Below are positions 11,824 to 24,400 of a stretch of 64,000 bases of DNA, piece by piece. Each line of letters opens with the position of its first letter. Position 1 is the stretch's first letter. The notes beneath the pieces were generated by a model, which was given only the letters and a program-made list of their open reading frames with translations, was not told the origin of the DNA and did no database searches. This DNA is from Arctopsyche grandis. Taxonomy: Eukaryota > Arthropoda > Insecta > Trichoptera > Hydropsychidae. The stretch is from contig NC_135367.1 of the NCBI RefSeq assembly GCF_051622035.1, forward strand, positions 14,312,501 through 14,376,500, read 5' to 3'. The translations under genes and the position numbers were made by a program.

Positions 11824-13782
11824 CTGAAAAGACAGTCACATAAAACAATACATATATATAAGTACAATAATATCAACACAAATGAAATAATATATAAAAA
11901 TATTACCATAATCCCTTGCCGTGGAAAGTCCATCCAGGCTTTTCGTACTCATGAAGAGTGATCCGATCTTGTTGCCCAAACGATTCAACGTTATTATAAA
12001 ACCTACAACAAATTAGAAAATAAAAGATTAGTTCTACAAGATTAGTTCAAATGAAAAAAGAAGCATCATACTTCTGTGCTAATAATGAATAGGCATCTGG
12101 CACTCCTCCAGCAGGTCCTTTAGCACCTTTAAAACCATTTGCCTGCAATTTATTACAATGTTTAGTCAAACGATAACACTACGGTGGCCACTGACTCATA
12201 TTTGTATCATGTTGGGTGCACAACACTTACTGGCCGCTGATACATATATGATTCACAACTGCGCGAATATATTTTTCAGTCCACTGATATATTTTTGTAT
12301 CACATTTTCTTCATAAACAAAAACGTGATACAAAATTGTATCATTGGCCACAAACCATTTGACGAAAACGTGATACAAAAGTATATCAGCGGACTGAAAC
12401 AGTTCGCGTAGTCGTGAATCATATATGTATCAGAAGCCAGTAAGCGTTGTGCACCCAACATGATACAAATATGAGTCAGCGGCCACCATAGTGTTAAAAA
12501 AGTAATTTCAATTACAGAAATGTATGTATTGAAGAAACAGCGTTACTAATCTAAGCACCGTGATTTATATACTACACATATTTCTATTATCACAACAAAG
12601 AAGTCCAACAATATATGTATTATAAATAATAAAATAACAAACATTTGGATGTGCCATTAATAACGAGCAATCTCCTTGACATTCTTTAATGATAGCTTCA
12701 GTATATTCATTGGTTAAATTGAAATATCCAGTTGCAATTTTAATATTGGACAAAGGAGGTGCTGATGCCAACAAGTACCGAGTCACTTCGCTGTCTATAC
12801 GAATGCCTAATCCACCAGCTTGAATCAACGGCATCACCCAAGTATCTGTACTATCTGAAAATTAGGGTAAATAATTCATATTAATCAGTGCTAAAATCAA
12901 ATACACACATGTACGTTAAAAAATATTCAAACCTATATATTCCTGACCCTCATTCTGTTGGTTAAATACTGCATTATCAAAATACTGCTGTATTTTTCTA
13001 CTAGCATTGTCAATGAATAATTTAACATCATCCAAGCAAGGATTGCATGAACCCTGCTCCATCATTACCGAGCCATCTTTCTGCAGTTGGAAACTCAGTG
13101 ACTGAACAACTGATACCAAATTCGCATAGAAGTCGGCTAAGCGTTTATCTTCAATCATGACATAACGATCTTGCCTGTTCGTAAAATAGTCATTGGATAA
13201 ATTAGCACCGCTAATTATGACAGTATTATCGGCTAGATACACCTTCATATGTTGCAACTCAATCAACTCGTTCCATCGTTGCGGGATCCACTGCTTATAC
13301 AAACCCCTCAAATGAGGTGTGTGGTATAAAGATATCCTACAAAGGTCGTTTGAATTTTCTAGTAATGAAGCGAGCATCGTTTTTGAATTAATGACGCCTC
13401 TAGAGCCGCGTTGAAAGTCTAACAATACGTTCAATTTAAGTTTTCCTTGTGAGAAATGTGTATTGTGTTTAATGGCAGATACTAATTTTTTTTCTAAAGA
13501 GCCAGTGCCTAAATATAGACTGGCTAGTACTATTCGGTTGGTTGCAGATTGGCATTTTTTCGTAAGCGTGTCATAAAATTCTTTAGGTCCATTTATAATG
13601 GTGATTTTGCTCGCTTGTACTGGATAGCAGGGTGTAACTGAAAAGAACCAATTAAAAATTTCCAATTCCTTTCTACGGAAGGCTAGTTTACTTATTGTGG
13701 CTTTGTACGGTGAAATAGATTCTGGAAAAATTATAGGTTGTTGTTGAAGGTCAGCTATGGTGCTTGTAAATCGTCTCCACAT
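11571..13782 (-). CDS. PGS1: PGS1: mitochondrial CDP-diacylglycerol-glycerol-3-phosphate 3-phosphatidyltransferase
   Basis: Five exons (13782-12933, 12854-12643, 12142-12072, 12002-11907, 11823-11571) splice in frame to 493 residues, a normal length for the family. The enzyme makes phosphatidylglycerophosphate from CDP-diacylglycerol and glycerol-3-phosphate, the committed step toward cardiolipin in mitochondria. It is a phospholipase-D superfamily protein. The first HKD motif is His178-x-Lys180-x4-Asp185, followed by SGANLSNDYFTNRQDRY; the second is HGKGLW...IGSPNFGERSVNRDLETQ, typical of PGS1. Also conserved is ANGFKGAKGPAGGVPDAY. The chosen start, MWRRFTSTIA, gives an Arg/Ser/Thr-rich N-terminus suited to mitochondrial import; the in-frame codon further upstream is GTG, so ATG at 13782 is preferred. 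Intron 2 carries a foldback MITE (12174-12496). All catalytic residues are intact. Confidence 0.95.
11907..12002 (-). CDS. PGS1: PGS1 exon 4
   Basis: 96 nt after gttgtag. It encodes FYNNVESFGQQDRITLHEYE and KPGWTFHGKGL, so it holds His and Lys of the second HKD half-site. The donor gtaata splits a Trp codon. Confidence 0.9.
12072..12142 (-). CDS. PGS1: PGS1 exon 3
   Basis: 71 nt after aattgcag. It encodes ANGFKGAKGPAGGVPDAYSL plus LAQ, a highly conserved PGS1 segment. The donor is gtatga. The exon is too short to stand out as an open reading frame and was found by splice joining. Confidence 0.9.
12174..12496. mobile_element. Foldback MITE inside PGS1 intron 2
   Basis: A 323-bp sequence whose left and right halves are inverted copies over roughly 125 nt each, beginning TAACACTA and GGTGGCC and continuing through TGTATCATGTTGGGTGCACA. 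The short centre contains a further CACATTTTC/GAAAACGTG dyad. It lies wholly between PGS1 exons 2 and 3. Nothing codes. The transcript of this intron would form a hairpin more than 100 bp long. Ends read TAACAC...GTGTTA, so a TA-type target is possible. Confidence 0.75.
12643..12854 (-). CDS. PGS1: PGS1 exon 2
   Basis: 212 nt after ttttcag. It encodes DSTDTWVMPLIQAGGLGI through LLMAHPN. The donor is gtttgt. Confidence 0.92.
12933..13782 (-). CDS. PGS1: PGS1 exon 1
   Basis: 850 nt (283 codons plus G). It carries the presumed targeting peptide and the first HKD half-site. It ends ...GQEYI then the donor gtttga, a weaker but acceptable donor. Confidence 0.93.
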
Positions 13783-14161
13783 TTTCACTGTTACATATAT
13801 GGACACTGGTTAAAAAAAGTTCTATCATATAATGATGCACCAAATATGAAATACTTTTACTGTTCTACGAAGAAATATTCTATAGATTTCGATTTGTCGT
13901 TTTTATTATCATAAATATTCAATTCTTGGATTAATTTTAAACACTGGGTTAATATTTCCACATTGAGATGACAATTCTGGTATAACACACATAACCACAA
14001 ATGCAACATAAAATGTCAATGTCAAACTACGTCAGAGCTACCAGTATAAAAAATTTAACACGCTTTATGCTGTCAACACTGGTACAAATTCCATTTTATG
14101 CATCGTGAATTTGCAGAATAATCACCGAACCGTGTATTTCATATATTTTAAAGCAAAATTG
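13783..14161. promoter_or_regulatory. PGS1: PGS1 upstream region (probable promoter)
   Basis: This 380-bp gap lies between the PGS1 start codon and the 3' end of the RTE element. By position it should hold the PGS1 promoter and 5' leader. I see no diagnostic core element; a TACGTCAG (CRE-like) sequence occurs near 14027. The retrotransposon therefore sits within about 0.4 kb of the gene start. Confidence 0.3.
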
Positions 14162-17100
14162 AAATATATATATATATATATATATATATATCATCATCAT
14201 CATTTACAGCCATTCGCCATCCACTGCTGGATGAAGGCCTCTCCAACACGCTTCCACTCGTCTCTGTTTTGCGCAACACTCATCCATCTCATTCCGCACA
14301 TTTTCCTAATTTCGTTCACCCATCTTCCTTGCGGTCTTCCTTTTACTCTTTTGCCTTCTCTCGGGTACCATTCAAGCACTTCTTTTGTCCACCTTTCGTC
14401 CATCCTCCTAGCTACGTGACCCGCCCATTGCCATTTCAATCTCTTCACTCTATCCACTATGTCCACTACCCTTGTCATATTTCTCACCCACGTGTTCCGC
14501 TTCCTGTCTTTCCTCGTTATGCCAAGCATACAGCGTTCCATACTTCTTTGAGTGCATTGGATTTTATTTTGCATCTTGGCGTTCAGTGTCCAAGTTTCAC
14601 ATCCATACGTCATCACTGGCAAAACGCATTGATCAAAGATCCTTTTCTTCAGGCAGAGTGGCATTTTTGATTTAAAAACAGCATTCATCCGTCCAAATGC
14701 ACTCCACCCCAGTTTCATACGTCTCTTTATCTCTTCATTTTTACTACCAGACATGTCAATTATTTGACCTAAATATAAATAATTATTTACTACTTCTACT
14801 GGTTTATCATCTAAGGGGATGCTATCAGGCATGCAATAACTATTGAACATTAGTTTAGTCTTATCTACGTTAATTTTTAATCCTACTTTTCTACTTTCCC
14901 TGTCCAGCTGTGTTAGTCTGATAAGTAGGTCAGCTGAATCACGAGCTACTAAAACTATATCGTCTGCGAACCGAAGGTGACTCAAAAAGCGACCATTGAT
15001 GCTTACTCCGGCTGTATCCCAATCCAATTTCCTGAAAACTCCCTCAAGCACCGCATTGAATAACTTGGGCGAGATTGTATCTCCTTTTCTTACTCCTTTT
15101 CCTATGCTAAATCTATCTGTACCTGAAAAAATTTTAACTGAAGCTGTGGCATTCTTATATATTGTAGCTAACAGTCCCACATAGGGTTCCGGCACTCCCT
15201 GTGTTTTTAGAGCGTTAAGTACTGCATTATGACTAACTGTATCGAAGGCTTTCTCATAATCGACGAAACCTAGGCACAGTGGCCGTTGATATTCGTTGGC
15301 GCGCTCGATTAGTTCGCCAACTACTTGGAGGTGGTCCATTGTGCTGAAATTTGCCCTAAACCCTGCCTGCTCTATAGGTTGGTTCTCGTCGAGGATATTC
15401 TTCAGCCTTTCTGTAATAACCTTCGTGAAGAGCTTGTAGACCGCTGAAAGTAGACTAATGGGTCGGTAGTTCTTGATATCGCTTTTGTCGCCTTTTTTGT
15501 GTATTAAAATGATAGTTGCGTTATTCCATCCTTCTGGTATAGCTTGGTTCTGGATGCATTTGCTGAAAAGCCTAGCTAAGATATTAATTAGGGGGGGGCC
15601 GCCACATTTTAGTAAGTCGATGGGAATATTATCTTCCCCTGGGGTTTTACCATTCTTTGCAGTTTTTAGCGCGGCCTCTACTTCGCTAGGCAATACTGCA
15701 GGAACCCTTTGGCCGTGTGTCGATTCCAGAGTGGGGAATTGGCCGTTGTCGTTCTCGTATAGTTTTGCATAGAACGTGTAAACTCTGTCTATGATTTCTT
15801 CTCTATTCCTAATTATTACTCCGCTCTCTGATCTGATTGCGATCATTTGGTTTTTGCCTAAGAAAAGATCCTGTTTGCACTTTTTCAGGCTACGGTTATT
15901 CTTAATGGTATTTTCTATTAGCTTGCTGTTAAAATCCCTGACATCCCTGACTATTCTCTTCTTAATTTCCTTATTTACTAGATTGTATTCTTGCTTATTA
16001 TTATCCCTATCTAAATTCCTTTTATGCTTAATTAGGTTTTTTGTTTCCGCTGAAATTTTGCTTAATTTAATCTGTTTCCTGAAACCACCTAATTTCTTAC
16101 CTGTTGAGGTTAGAACCGAACTAATTACAGTGTTCAATTCCTCGATGTCTGCTTCTGGGTTTAATTTCCCGTATCGATTTCCAAGTTCGAGTTCGAATTC
16201 CTTTTTCCTAGACCTTAGTTGAGCGAAATCTGGAGAGTTACTGCATCCTTTTATTAATTTCCTACGTTCGCAATTTATATTAATGGCCATCTTGGCACGG
16301 ACTAATCTGTGATCGCTGCCTATATCTACTTTACTTAGAACACTAACGTCTTTAACGGAGTGCAGGGCATTTGTTAGGATGAAATCGATCTCGTTTCTGT
16401 CTCCTTTAGGACTCTCCCAAGTCCACTTATTGTTGGTGTTTTTCCTGAAAAATGAATTAGTGATGAAGAGCCTGTTGTGTTCTGCGAATTCTATGAGGCG
16501 ATCGCCTCTGTCGTTTCTTTGGCCGGTACCAAAATTGCCTACTGCTCTTTCTGTGTTTGCCTTTTGTCCTATTTTTGCGTTAAAGTCGCCCATGATTATT
16601 TTAAAGTGGTGGCGGCTATTATCGTATGCGCCCTGTAGTTTTTCGTAGAAGTCTTCTATTTCCTCGTCTGGGTGGCTAGATGTGGGGGCGTACACTTGGA
16701 AGATTTGACAAGTGTACCTGCTCGAGATTCTTAATACTACATAGCATATACGTTCCGATATGTCGTTTATTTCTATAATATTTCTTTCTATTCTCTTATT
16801 GATAAGAAACCCTACTCCTCCTATTCTACCATTTGGTAGCCCTCTCCAGTAGAGACAGTTACCACTTTTTAGGATTATTTGGTTTTCTTGTTTTCGTCTT
16901 ACTTCGCTAAGTCCTACTAAATCCCATTTGATACTTTCTAGTTCATTCTCTAATGCAAGCACACTTCCTTCACTCGATAACGTTCTTACATTGTACGTGG
17001 CTAAATACAGGTTTCTATTAGCTAAGCTATCATCCATCGTCACTCTTACCTTGTTGGAGGTTTGGATATTATTTTTCTCGCATTTATCCAAGATGTGTTG

Positions 17101-17230
17101 AGAAAAAGGCGGTACTTGAGAGAGATTTCCATTCAAGGAGTGAGTTCTTACCGCCATAAACTCTTCTCTGTGGTCAGCTTTGACATATAGTCATCCTAGG
17201 TATCACTTGGATCACTTATGAGTTATTACA
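14162..17230 (-). mobile_element. RTE-type non-LTR retrotransposon, apparently full-length coding
   Basis: The element comprises the 985-codon ORF at 14200-17157, a 3' end running straight from the stop into (TGA)n then (TA)n (14162-14202), and a short 5' leader of undefined length up to about 17230. A trinucleotide microsatellite tail right after the ORF is typical of RTE elements. The precise 5' end is a guess. It sits between PGS1 and the cytohesin gene. A diverged 3' fragment of a related element occurs at 59085-59345. Confidence 0.85.
14200..17157 (-). CDS. RTE-type endonuclease/reverse transcriptase polyprotein (intact)
   Basis: 985 residues without a stop or frameshift. The N-terminal apurinic-type endonuclease (about 50-290) shows TYNVRTL, GLSEVRR, GDFNAKIG, EIDFILTN and GSDHRLV, covering the expected Asn, Glu, Asp and Ser-Asp-His residues. 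The reverse transcriptase (about 480-770) shows HKKGDKSDIKNYRPISLLSA, QAGFR, GFVDYEKAFDTVSH, GVRKGDTISPKLF and the catalytic FADD at 730-733. The C-terminal region has CVLPVMTYGCETW and WQWAGHVARR...GRPQGRW, typical of RTE-clade proteins. It would nick the target and copy its own RNA in the nucleus. An internal Met at 41 is an alternative start just before the endonuclease. All key residues are present, so it may be active. Confidence 0.93.
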   Translation of the reverse strand: MAVRTHSLNGNLSQVPPFSQHILDKCEKNNIQTSNKVRVTMDDSLANRNLYLATYNVRTLSSEGSVLALENELESIKWDLVGLSEVRRKQENQIILKSGNCLYWRGLPNGRIGGVGFLINKRIERNIIEINDISERICYVVLRISSRYTCQIFQVYAPTSSHPDEEIEDFYEKLQGAYDNSRHHFKIIMGDFNAKIGQKANTERAVGNFGTGQRNDRGDRLIEFAEHNRLFITNSFFRKNTNNKWTWESPKGDRNEIDFILTNALHSVKDVSVLSKVDIGSDHRLVRAKMAININCERRKLIKGCSNSPDFAQLRSRKKEFELELGNRYGKLNPEADIEELNTVISSVLTSTGKKLGGFRKQIKLSKISAETKNLIKHKRNLDRDNNKQEYNLVNKEIKKRIVRDVRDFNSKLIENTIKNNRSLKKCKQDLFLGKNQMIAIRSESGVIIRNREEIIDRVYTFYAKLYENDNGQFPTLESTHGQRVPAVLPSEVEAALKTAKNGKTPGEDNIPIDLLKCGGPPLINILARLFSKCIQNQAIPEGWNNATIILIHKKGDKSDIKNYRPISLLSAVYKLFTKVITERLKNILDENQPIEQAGFRANFSTMDHLQVVGELIERANEYQRPLCLGFVDYEKAFDTVSHNAVLNALKTQGVPEPYVGLLATIYKNATASVKIFSGTDRFSIGKGVRKGDTISPKLFNAVLEGVFRKLDWDTAGVSINGRFLSHLRFADDIVLVARDSADLLIRLTQLDRESRKVGLKINVDKTKLMFNSYCMPDSIPLDDKPVEVVNNYLYLGQIIDMSGSKNEEIKRRMKLGWSAFGRMNAVFKSKMPLCLKKRIFDQCVLPVMTYGCETWTLNAKMQNKIQCTQRSMERCMLGITRKDRKRNTWVRNMTRVVDIVDRVKRLKWQWAGHVARRMDERWTKEVLEWYPREGKRVKGRPQGRWVNEIRKMCGMRWMSVAQNRDEWKRVGEAFIQQWMANGCK

Positions 17231-17852
17231 TGCCATTTAACAGGGTTACTTTGTAAGTGAAAGTAGTTAGTTATGATAATAATAGATTAGCAATTGTTAT
17301 ACTACTTTTTTACAGATCTTTATCGTGAGACGCCTCTTTGGAGACAACGGATTTATATATGTGAGTGCGGTTTGCAATTTAATATTTTAATAATAACTTT
17401 AGTAAAGTATATAAAATTACACGAATTACTTTAATATAATTTAAATATGAAAAAGAACTGATAGACAGTTGGGAAACACCGTTTCTGTTTGCTATTAAGT
17501 AAAGTTCGTTAAAGATTTTTGGCTGGAAGCAATTATGTGGAAGATTTATTGCTTCTGTGGGACCGACTTGGCTGGCGAAGGACCCTTTTTTTGTATTCAG
17601 GTAGGGAGATGTATCTCGTTTGACACCGATTTGACACAAAAATTAGCACAATATTTTTCGAAATAACTGATATAAAACCGCTTTTTACGACCGATTTGCT
17701 GTTTATTTTTACACTTAAATTATACTAGGATGCAATTAGTAAAATAAGTGATTAGATGGTTAAGTTAAATTTCGTGCAATAGCCGGGTTTAAGCGAGTAA
17801 TAGCGGGAGGAACGCAGAAGCACGTCCTCCTCACATGACACGAAAGACCGAA

Positions 17853-17855
<3 letters not shown>

Positions 17856-17893
<38 letters not shown>
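17856..17893. repeat. (TA)n microsatellite
   Basis: About 19 uninterrupted TA units. Confidence 0.95.
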
Positions 17894-17899
<6 letters not shown>

Positions 17900-20197
17900 T
17901 GCTTAGGAATTCATTGTCAGTAAAAAATTAAGTAGCCAGAGACGTGAACTTTGTACTGTGTGCGTCATTATCAGGTTATTGATGACTTTTTATTACAACG
18001 CAGTTGTTACTAATTTGCTTGCGTATTATTCACAATAGCTCCATTATTATGCATACATATATACGAAATCTATTATGGGGGGCTGTAGGAGTGAAACAAC
18101 TGTGGCTTTAGACATGCTATTTATTATGACGGGCGGGAAGGAAGTAAAGTAAATCTACCAACATCCTCGAACCTGTGCCAATATGCAGGATGGCAACCCA
18201 AGTTCGAAAATGTCACAGAATTCCCTTACTATAAATATAAATTTCTTTATATAAAGCAAAAAAAATCTCAATTACTCAACATATTCTTACATATGTAATA
18301 GTATAGTAACCATAAATATTTCTTTAAATATGGGGGGAACATTATAGTCATTGGTTATGCTGAAATCGTTACTCACTTAGATTTTAAAGTTAAAATAAGA
18401 ATCCGATGACATTAAAGAATATTTTTCTGTATCTTCAATTCGGGAAGTGCTTCCATTAATACTCAGATCCACATTAAATGTATGTATATGTAATAGACTA
18501 CAAAGGCAGTAAAATAAAACAAATATCTTTATTTAAATACATTTTTTAATTAAATGATAATCGAAACAAAAATTAGATTACAAAATACAGTATTATTAAA
18601 AAATATATACTGAACGAATTTCAAAAATGTTAAAAACATAATGATCTATGTTGAAATCGAAGTAGTTTTAAGTAAATACTGTACGCAGTTTTTAAAATAT
18701 TCATATCTAAGTAAATTGCAACACAATTTAATATATTTACAAACATAATTTCCGTACATACAATCTAAAATAACAATATTTTGTATATATTTATTTTTAA
18801 ATAATGGGAAAAATTTTTAAAGGCACCTGTAAAAACGACTACGTATAATAATATAATCAATAATTACACAAAATTTCAATATAATGTATAATATAAATAA
18901 AGCTTGCGGTGGATTATTCTTTAATAAATAATATTTTCTTTCTTGCAATAAATTATCAATCCGCAAATATCTATATAATATATACAAAAATGAAACAAAA
19001 TGGAACAAATAAATTCTATGGCATACATTGTTCAATATTACGTCACTTACAGTGGTTTATGAAAAATTCCAGGTATGCTCTAAGATTTCGGATTCCTGTG
19101 ATTTTGGAATAATCATTTCGTTCAGAACGATGGCACATTCAACAAATAATTGGAAAGAAATAATATGAGGTGCACAAAATACACGTTGAAATATTCGAAA
19201 GAATTGTCATAACTTTTTAAGCTCGAAAAAAGCAACGAAATATATGATCAATTGCAAAACTGATATACATATTGTACGATTTTCGTTAAAGCAATATTAT
19301 GTATCTTTTTTTATAAATCGTTGATATGAAATTGGCATTGTATAAAAATTGCTTATATACTTAGTTCATAAATAACTGTTGATTTTTATCATTATTATTT
19401 ACAGGAAAAAACCTTTATATAAAATCTACTTAAATGCTAAAAACTATCTAAATGGAAATATTTTGGACAGAATTGTAACAATAATAATAAATTATTATAA
19501 TTGCAAATGCATGAATACTCTGCATTGTAGACTGATTTATAAAGTACAATTTAGCATCACTGTATGTATTATATTATAAGACATAAACAAAAAATTATAA
19601 TGTCATCATTAATGCCTTTTCAAACTGATATCTTTACAATAAATACTAATGTTAAAAATATTGTCTTTTTATACGATAAATATCATTTCATATTCATATA
19701 AATAATATCAATTTAAACTTAAAATTAAATCCCCACCAAAATTTCGCATGCTTATGCCAATCGCAATCTGTCATTTGATTGCGATCGTGACAAATTTGGC
19801 TTTCATATTGTACTCGCAGTTTGAGAACAAATCATCAAGTCGATAAACGAAACGACATATTGCAAATTTTAATTGACATTCTGATGCTCACGTTCAAACT
19901 AATAAAGATAAATAAACAAAAGGAGAAAGACTACAATAATTGGAGAGTCATAGTCGTTGGCCACTAATTTTTTGAATTAAAAAATAACATCTGTGACAAC
20001 CTTGTGTGCTATTTTCAGAAACTAGAACTATAAACTATGTCTTTATTATTGACATCAAAAAACTACCATAAACGGTCAATTACTGTGATCTCTCTCCCAC
20101 TTTTAAAAATTATATATGTATTGTAAAAAAAAAAAATGTCCTCACAATTTTCCATATCTTGAAAAAGTATATCAAATATCAAAATCATCGAGCATCG

Positions 20198-20220
20198 ATA
20201 TATATATATATATATATATA
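20198..20220. repeat. (TA)n microsatellite
   Basis: About 11 TA units. Confidence 0.9.
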
Positions 20221-21328
20221 CACAAATTTTTACAATGAGTTTATTATGATTCGTTCGTCATTCTATAATATATTATATATTATCAGATTATATAATCATA
20301 AGCATTGTATGAATATTAAGTTATTGGTGTCTTCTACAATGAAATATTAGTATAAAGAGCGATCCATTAAAACGGAAACGTTACTGTTGAACAGGGATGA
20401 TATAAACATTACTTCAGGTTTGTTTATTTTTTATACTTAACAACACTGAATAAACGTATCGATTGTAAGTGTTGTCAGTTATAAAAAAATCATATTATAC
20501 TTTGTTTATTTACCTCTTCCCTGATTGCTGCTATTATTTGACATAGTAGAATCAAAATCAACCATTATAGTTCAACAACTATGATTATCTAGAAAAATAT
20601 CAGACGCTGGATATAAAAATTAGCTTTCCCAACAAACAGCCGAAAGTAATTTACAATGATTTTCTAGATATAATGGTATATCTGTAAATATAGTTTGATG
20701 TCATAGATTGTATTTTTTATATATGTAGATTGATTAATATAATTTCACACATCAATGTATGCATTAAATTATTAAGACATGTAGCAAATACATTATAAGA
20801 TACATTTGGTTTACGATATTCAACATTTATTTCGTTATAATTACAATAATAATAATAGATATATGTAGTTTTGATACTCTTTTTTTAATATCCATCACAT
20901 ATACATAAATATATATAAAATTTTGACACAAGACAATATTTTGCCACCATAATAACCATTAGAAATCAAAGCATAAACAGTTGCGTAATATTATAATATT
21001 ATATGAAACACGTAATAATATCATATGAAACAATTTCTATACATATTCTGCAATGAGAATTATTGCTTTTGCGAAACTGTAATTTTATTATTACACAATA
21101 TAAAATTATATCACAATAGATAAAATGCTAATTAACTGTTCCGTACGCATAGCAAACTGTATGCGAATGATTTTCTTTCAATGAATTTCAGTAGAAGACA
21201 CAACTACGATAAGTCGTATTACGTACGCGTGTAATATAAAATGTACAAAATCACTTCCGAGGCAATTAAGCTAAACCAAAAACGTTATTATTATATATTT
21301 ACACAAATTTTTCATCTAGCTCGCGACT

Positions 21329-21476
21329 TCATTGAGCAGCGTGTGCAGTTGCAGCATTTACGTGCTGAGCTTTACGTTTACGAGACGCTAACATATCATA
21401 AAATGGATTATGACTTATAGAATCCTGCAAACGTGTTATCCACTCGTCTCTCTCTTCTTGTGTGGCTGCTGACATC
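21329..21476 (-). CDS. steppke/cytohesin: Cytohesin last exon
   Basis: 148 nt after tttttag. It encodes [20 protein letters not shown], the end of the PH domain ([15 protein letters not shown]), and a short Ala-rich tail before TGA. Confidence 0.93.
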
Positions 21477-24400
21477 CTAAAAAATACAACAAAATAATTA
21501 TATAATCAAAAAATTTAAATAATTTCATTATACAATAATACATGCATACGAAGGAACATACCTATAAACTGTGTGTTTTCCTTCAACAACTTTCCCTTCA
21601 GAGTCAGTCTTGCAAGCTTTGATTAGTTCTCCACTGCCGCTAGCATATAATTCTAGACAATGCGGCCGCTGTCTGTCACACGCTATGCGTACCTGTTGAT
21701 TTAAATTTCAATTAAAAATTTGATTCAAATCAGTGATGCATAATTTTCTCAATTATTTGCAAATCAAAATGCAACCATCGAAGTGAAACACCAATAAATA
21801 ATTGATTAGGAATGATATAGCAAAATTTAATAAGAACAAGTTGATTACAAAAGATCTAATATATGTACAAGTGAAATAATATATGCAATCTACAAAGTTA
21901 TACATATATATGTATATGTTTAGGTAGATACAATTTAATAAACCTTCGTTAGGGAATGAACCTTTTAATTCATAATTCAATATGCATCTATTATTTTTTT
22001 TAATTATAAATATATTGAATAATTAATTGAAAGGCAAAAAGAAGAAAGTAGAATAATGGGTAATGGCCACTTCTCCAACAACCGTTTCATATCTAATATT
22101 AGCACAATACAATAAAAGTATTCTTACAGATATATTTTCAAGTGGTATAATTCCTCTGGGCTCCTTGTCCGTTGTATATTCGAAATAATACAAGCAATTA
22201 TCATTAAGTATAAACCATCGTCGTTTCCATGATTTGTATCTGAAAACAATTATTTAAAATATTAATACAAATACAATAAGAGCGCAGATCAAAATCTTCA
22301 ATGCGGAGCAAAAAATAAATAATTAAATTGCAAAACTTTCTCACCTTCCACCTTGTTTCCACAACCAACCCTCTTTGTCGGGATTGAAAAACGTATGCAT
22401 AAGATCGTTGCCATCATCTTCGGGTATTTTGAACGGTTCCGTTTTTATCGACTCATAAAGCGACTATAAAAATGAACAGCACACAAATTAAACATCGATC
22501 ATTTAACAATATAAAACCATTTTTTTTTAAATATAATATATGTATGTATACCATTAACAACTCCTGTGGCAAATCTCCACCGTTGTTAATGCCCCTGTTC
22601 ATCGCCACGAATTGTTCAGGAGTGGGTTTGTCTCTAACGCTAGGATTGTGCAATGACGTGTTCAACATAATGATTGCAAAACTGAGGACGTAGCACGTAT
22701 CGGTGTTGGTGAAAATGTCGGGATTAAGTTGACAATAGCGTTGAGCGAAACACTCCATCATCCTGTCAATCTTCTGAGCTTCGCCGGGTAATCGAAAACT
22801 CCATAAGAATTGCCTGAAAATTGATAACCGAATATATAATATATTATTAGCTTACATTTTTATTCTCGGCTTAATATCTTATTATATACTATTTTCCCAA
22901 CTTATTAACCATCCAAGTGGATGAAAGAAGGTTTTTTCTTTTCTTTGATAAGTATTTTCCATTGAAGAACATTATTACTGATGACTAGTGTTATTATTGA
23001 TATCAAATTAGTATAAAATAAAATATAATATAAATGTGAATTACCGTAATGCTTGTACGAGTATGAGATCTGTAAAATCGTGCAAATCAACGAAAGACCT
23101 CAGTACGCTTTCATTGAAGTCGTGTTTCTCTCCTAAATAATCACCGATGGCAGTTTTGTTCAGTCCTTCTCCTTTATGTAGGAATTGGGCCACGTCTTCC
23201 GGGGTACGTTGAAGTAGACCATTCTCGTACAAGTATTCTATGCCTGGAATTAAAATATTAAACAAGATTACAACGTGGATAAAGACAATATCTTTGGATG
23301 TAAAAATATGTACTATAAGAATTCACCCATCAAAGGTCGAATGAACTTAAACGTCTTATTCATATACCTATGTATAAAATAATGGGACGTGAAAATCTTT
23401 CACCTTTGTCAGTGGAATCCTTTTGTACTATTCGCACAATATGCAAGACAATGGACGGGAGATGGCGGATGACTACTTTGATGTATAAGCCACCCATATA
23501 TATATACATATGAATATTTTATATTAAATAGTCACATATCCTAAATAAAGTATATACATACATACATACATGATAAGGAAAACGTCCTATCAAGAATTTT
23601 AGCCGCCTTAGAAATTAATCATTGATTGGTTGATGAGATAAATAATCTTTGCATGATCCTTTAAAAAGTGCAGACACACAAAGGTACACGAAATGTTTTT
23701 TTTTATTATAGTTTTGCACAAGTAAAAAAAAAGCGCTAGCACGCCTAATCTGTGTCATCGCGAACCTTCGCAGACCTCACCCCCTGAAGTGTTTTCAGTG
23801 ATATTTTATTCTTGTATAGACATATGTAGGTTTGACAGTGATCGATAAAATGCAAGAGAAACTTGTCGAAATAATAAGATCGTACGAATTAATGACATGA
23901 AGATACGCCTATCACAGTTAGAAACCACGAACCATGCCGCACTTTTGTGCGTGTATATGTTCTTACCATTATAATTATAGAATAGAAGTCAATTCTGGCA
24001 GTGGAACTAATCTAGAGTTTGAACTATGCAAACATGTATACTTGAAACATATCAACCACGCCGAGACGGAGACTTTCAGTTCATGTGACAACATATTGAT
24101 GTAAATGTTCTTATATGCATAAGATATTATTTCAATATATAACATAGCATATTGTTATTTTATTAATTAAATATTAAAATATTTAAAAAAAAATCATCAA
24201 TAGTAAAAGTATAATAAATGAAACGCAAACGACATAACACACAGTAAAAATACACGCACATAAACCATCAGCTTGAACCGAGAAAGTAACCATTTTATTT
24301 TTTCTGACAAAACTTCATCATCATTATCAACACAGCCATCGGTGGTAAAAGCTAAATTAGACCGAAGAGAAAAACATGGGTCAGAAAAGCGCCTCTTCTT

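Larger units (their letters stand above)
17231..21328. other. Intergenic and cytohesin 3' flanking DNA
   Basis: AT-rich sequence with no recognised gene. A minus-strand open stretch at 17379-17639 has mildly coding-like composition but no recognisable family and no splice partners. (TA)n tracts lie at 17856-17893 and 20198-20220. The right part should contain the cytohesin 3' untranslated region. Confidence 0.5.

Noticed and set aside
13783..13806. Upstream extension of PGS1 starting at GTG
   Set aside because: It is in frame but lacks ATG; the ATG at 13782 gives a good mitochondrial targeting sequence.
14269..16648. Several plus-strand open frames of 60-143 codons
   Set aside because: They lie antisense to the intact RTE ORF on the minus strand and are shadows of it.
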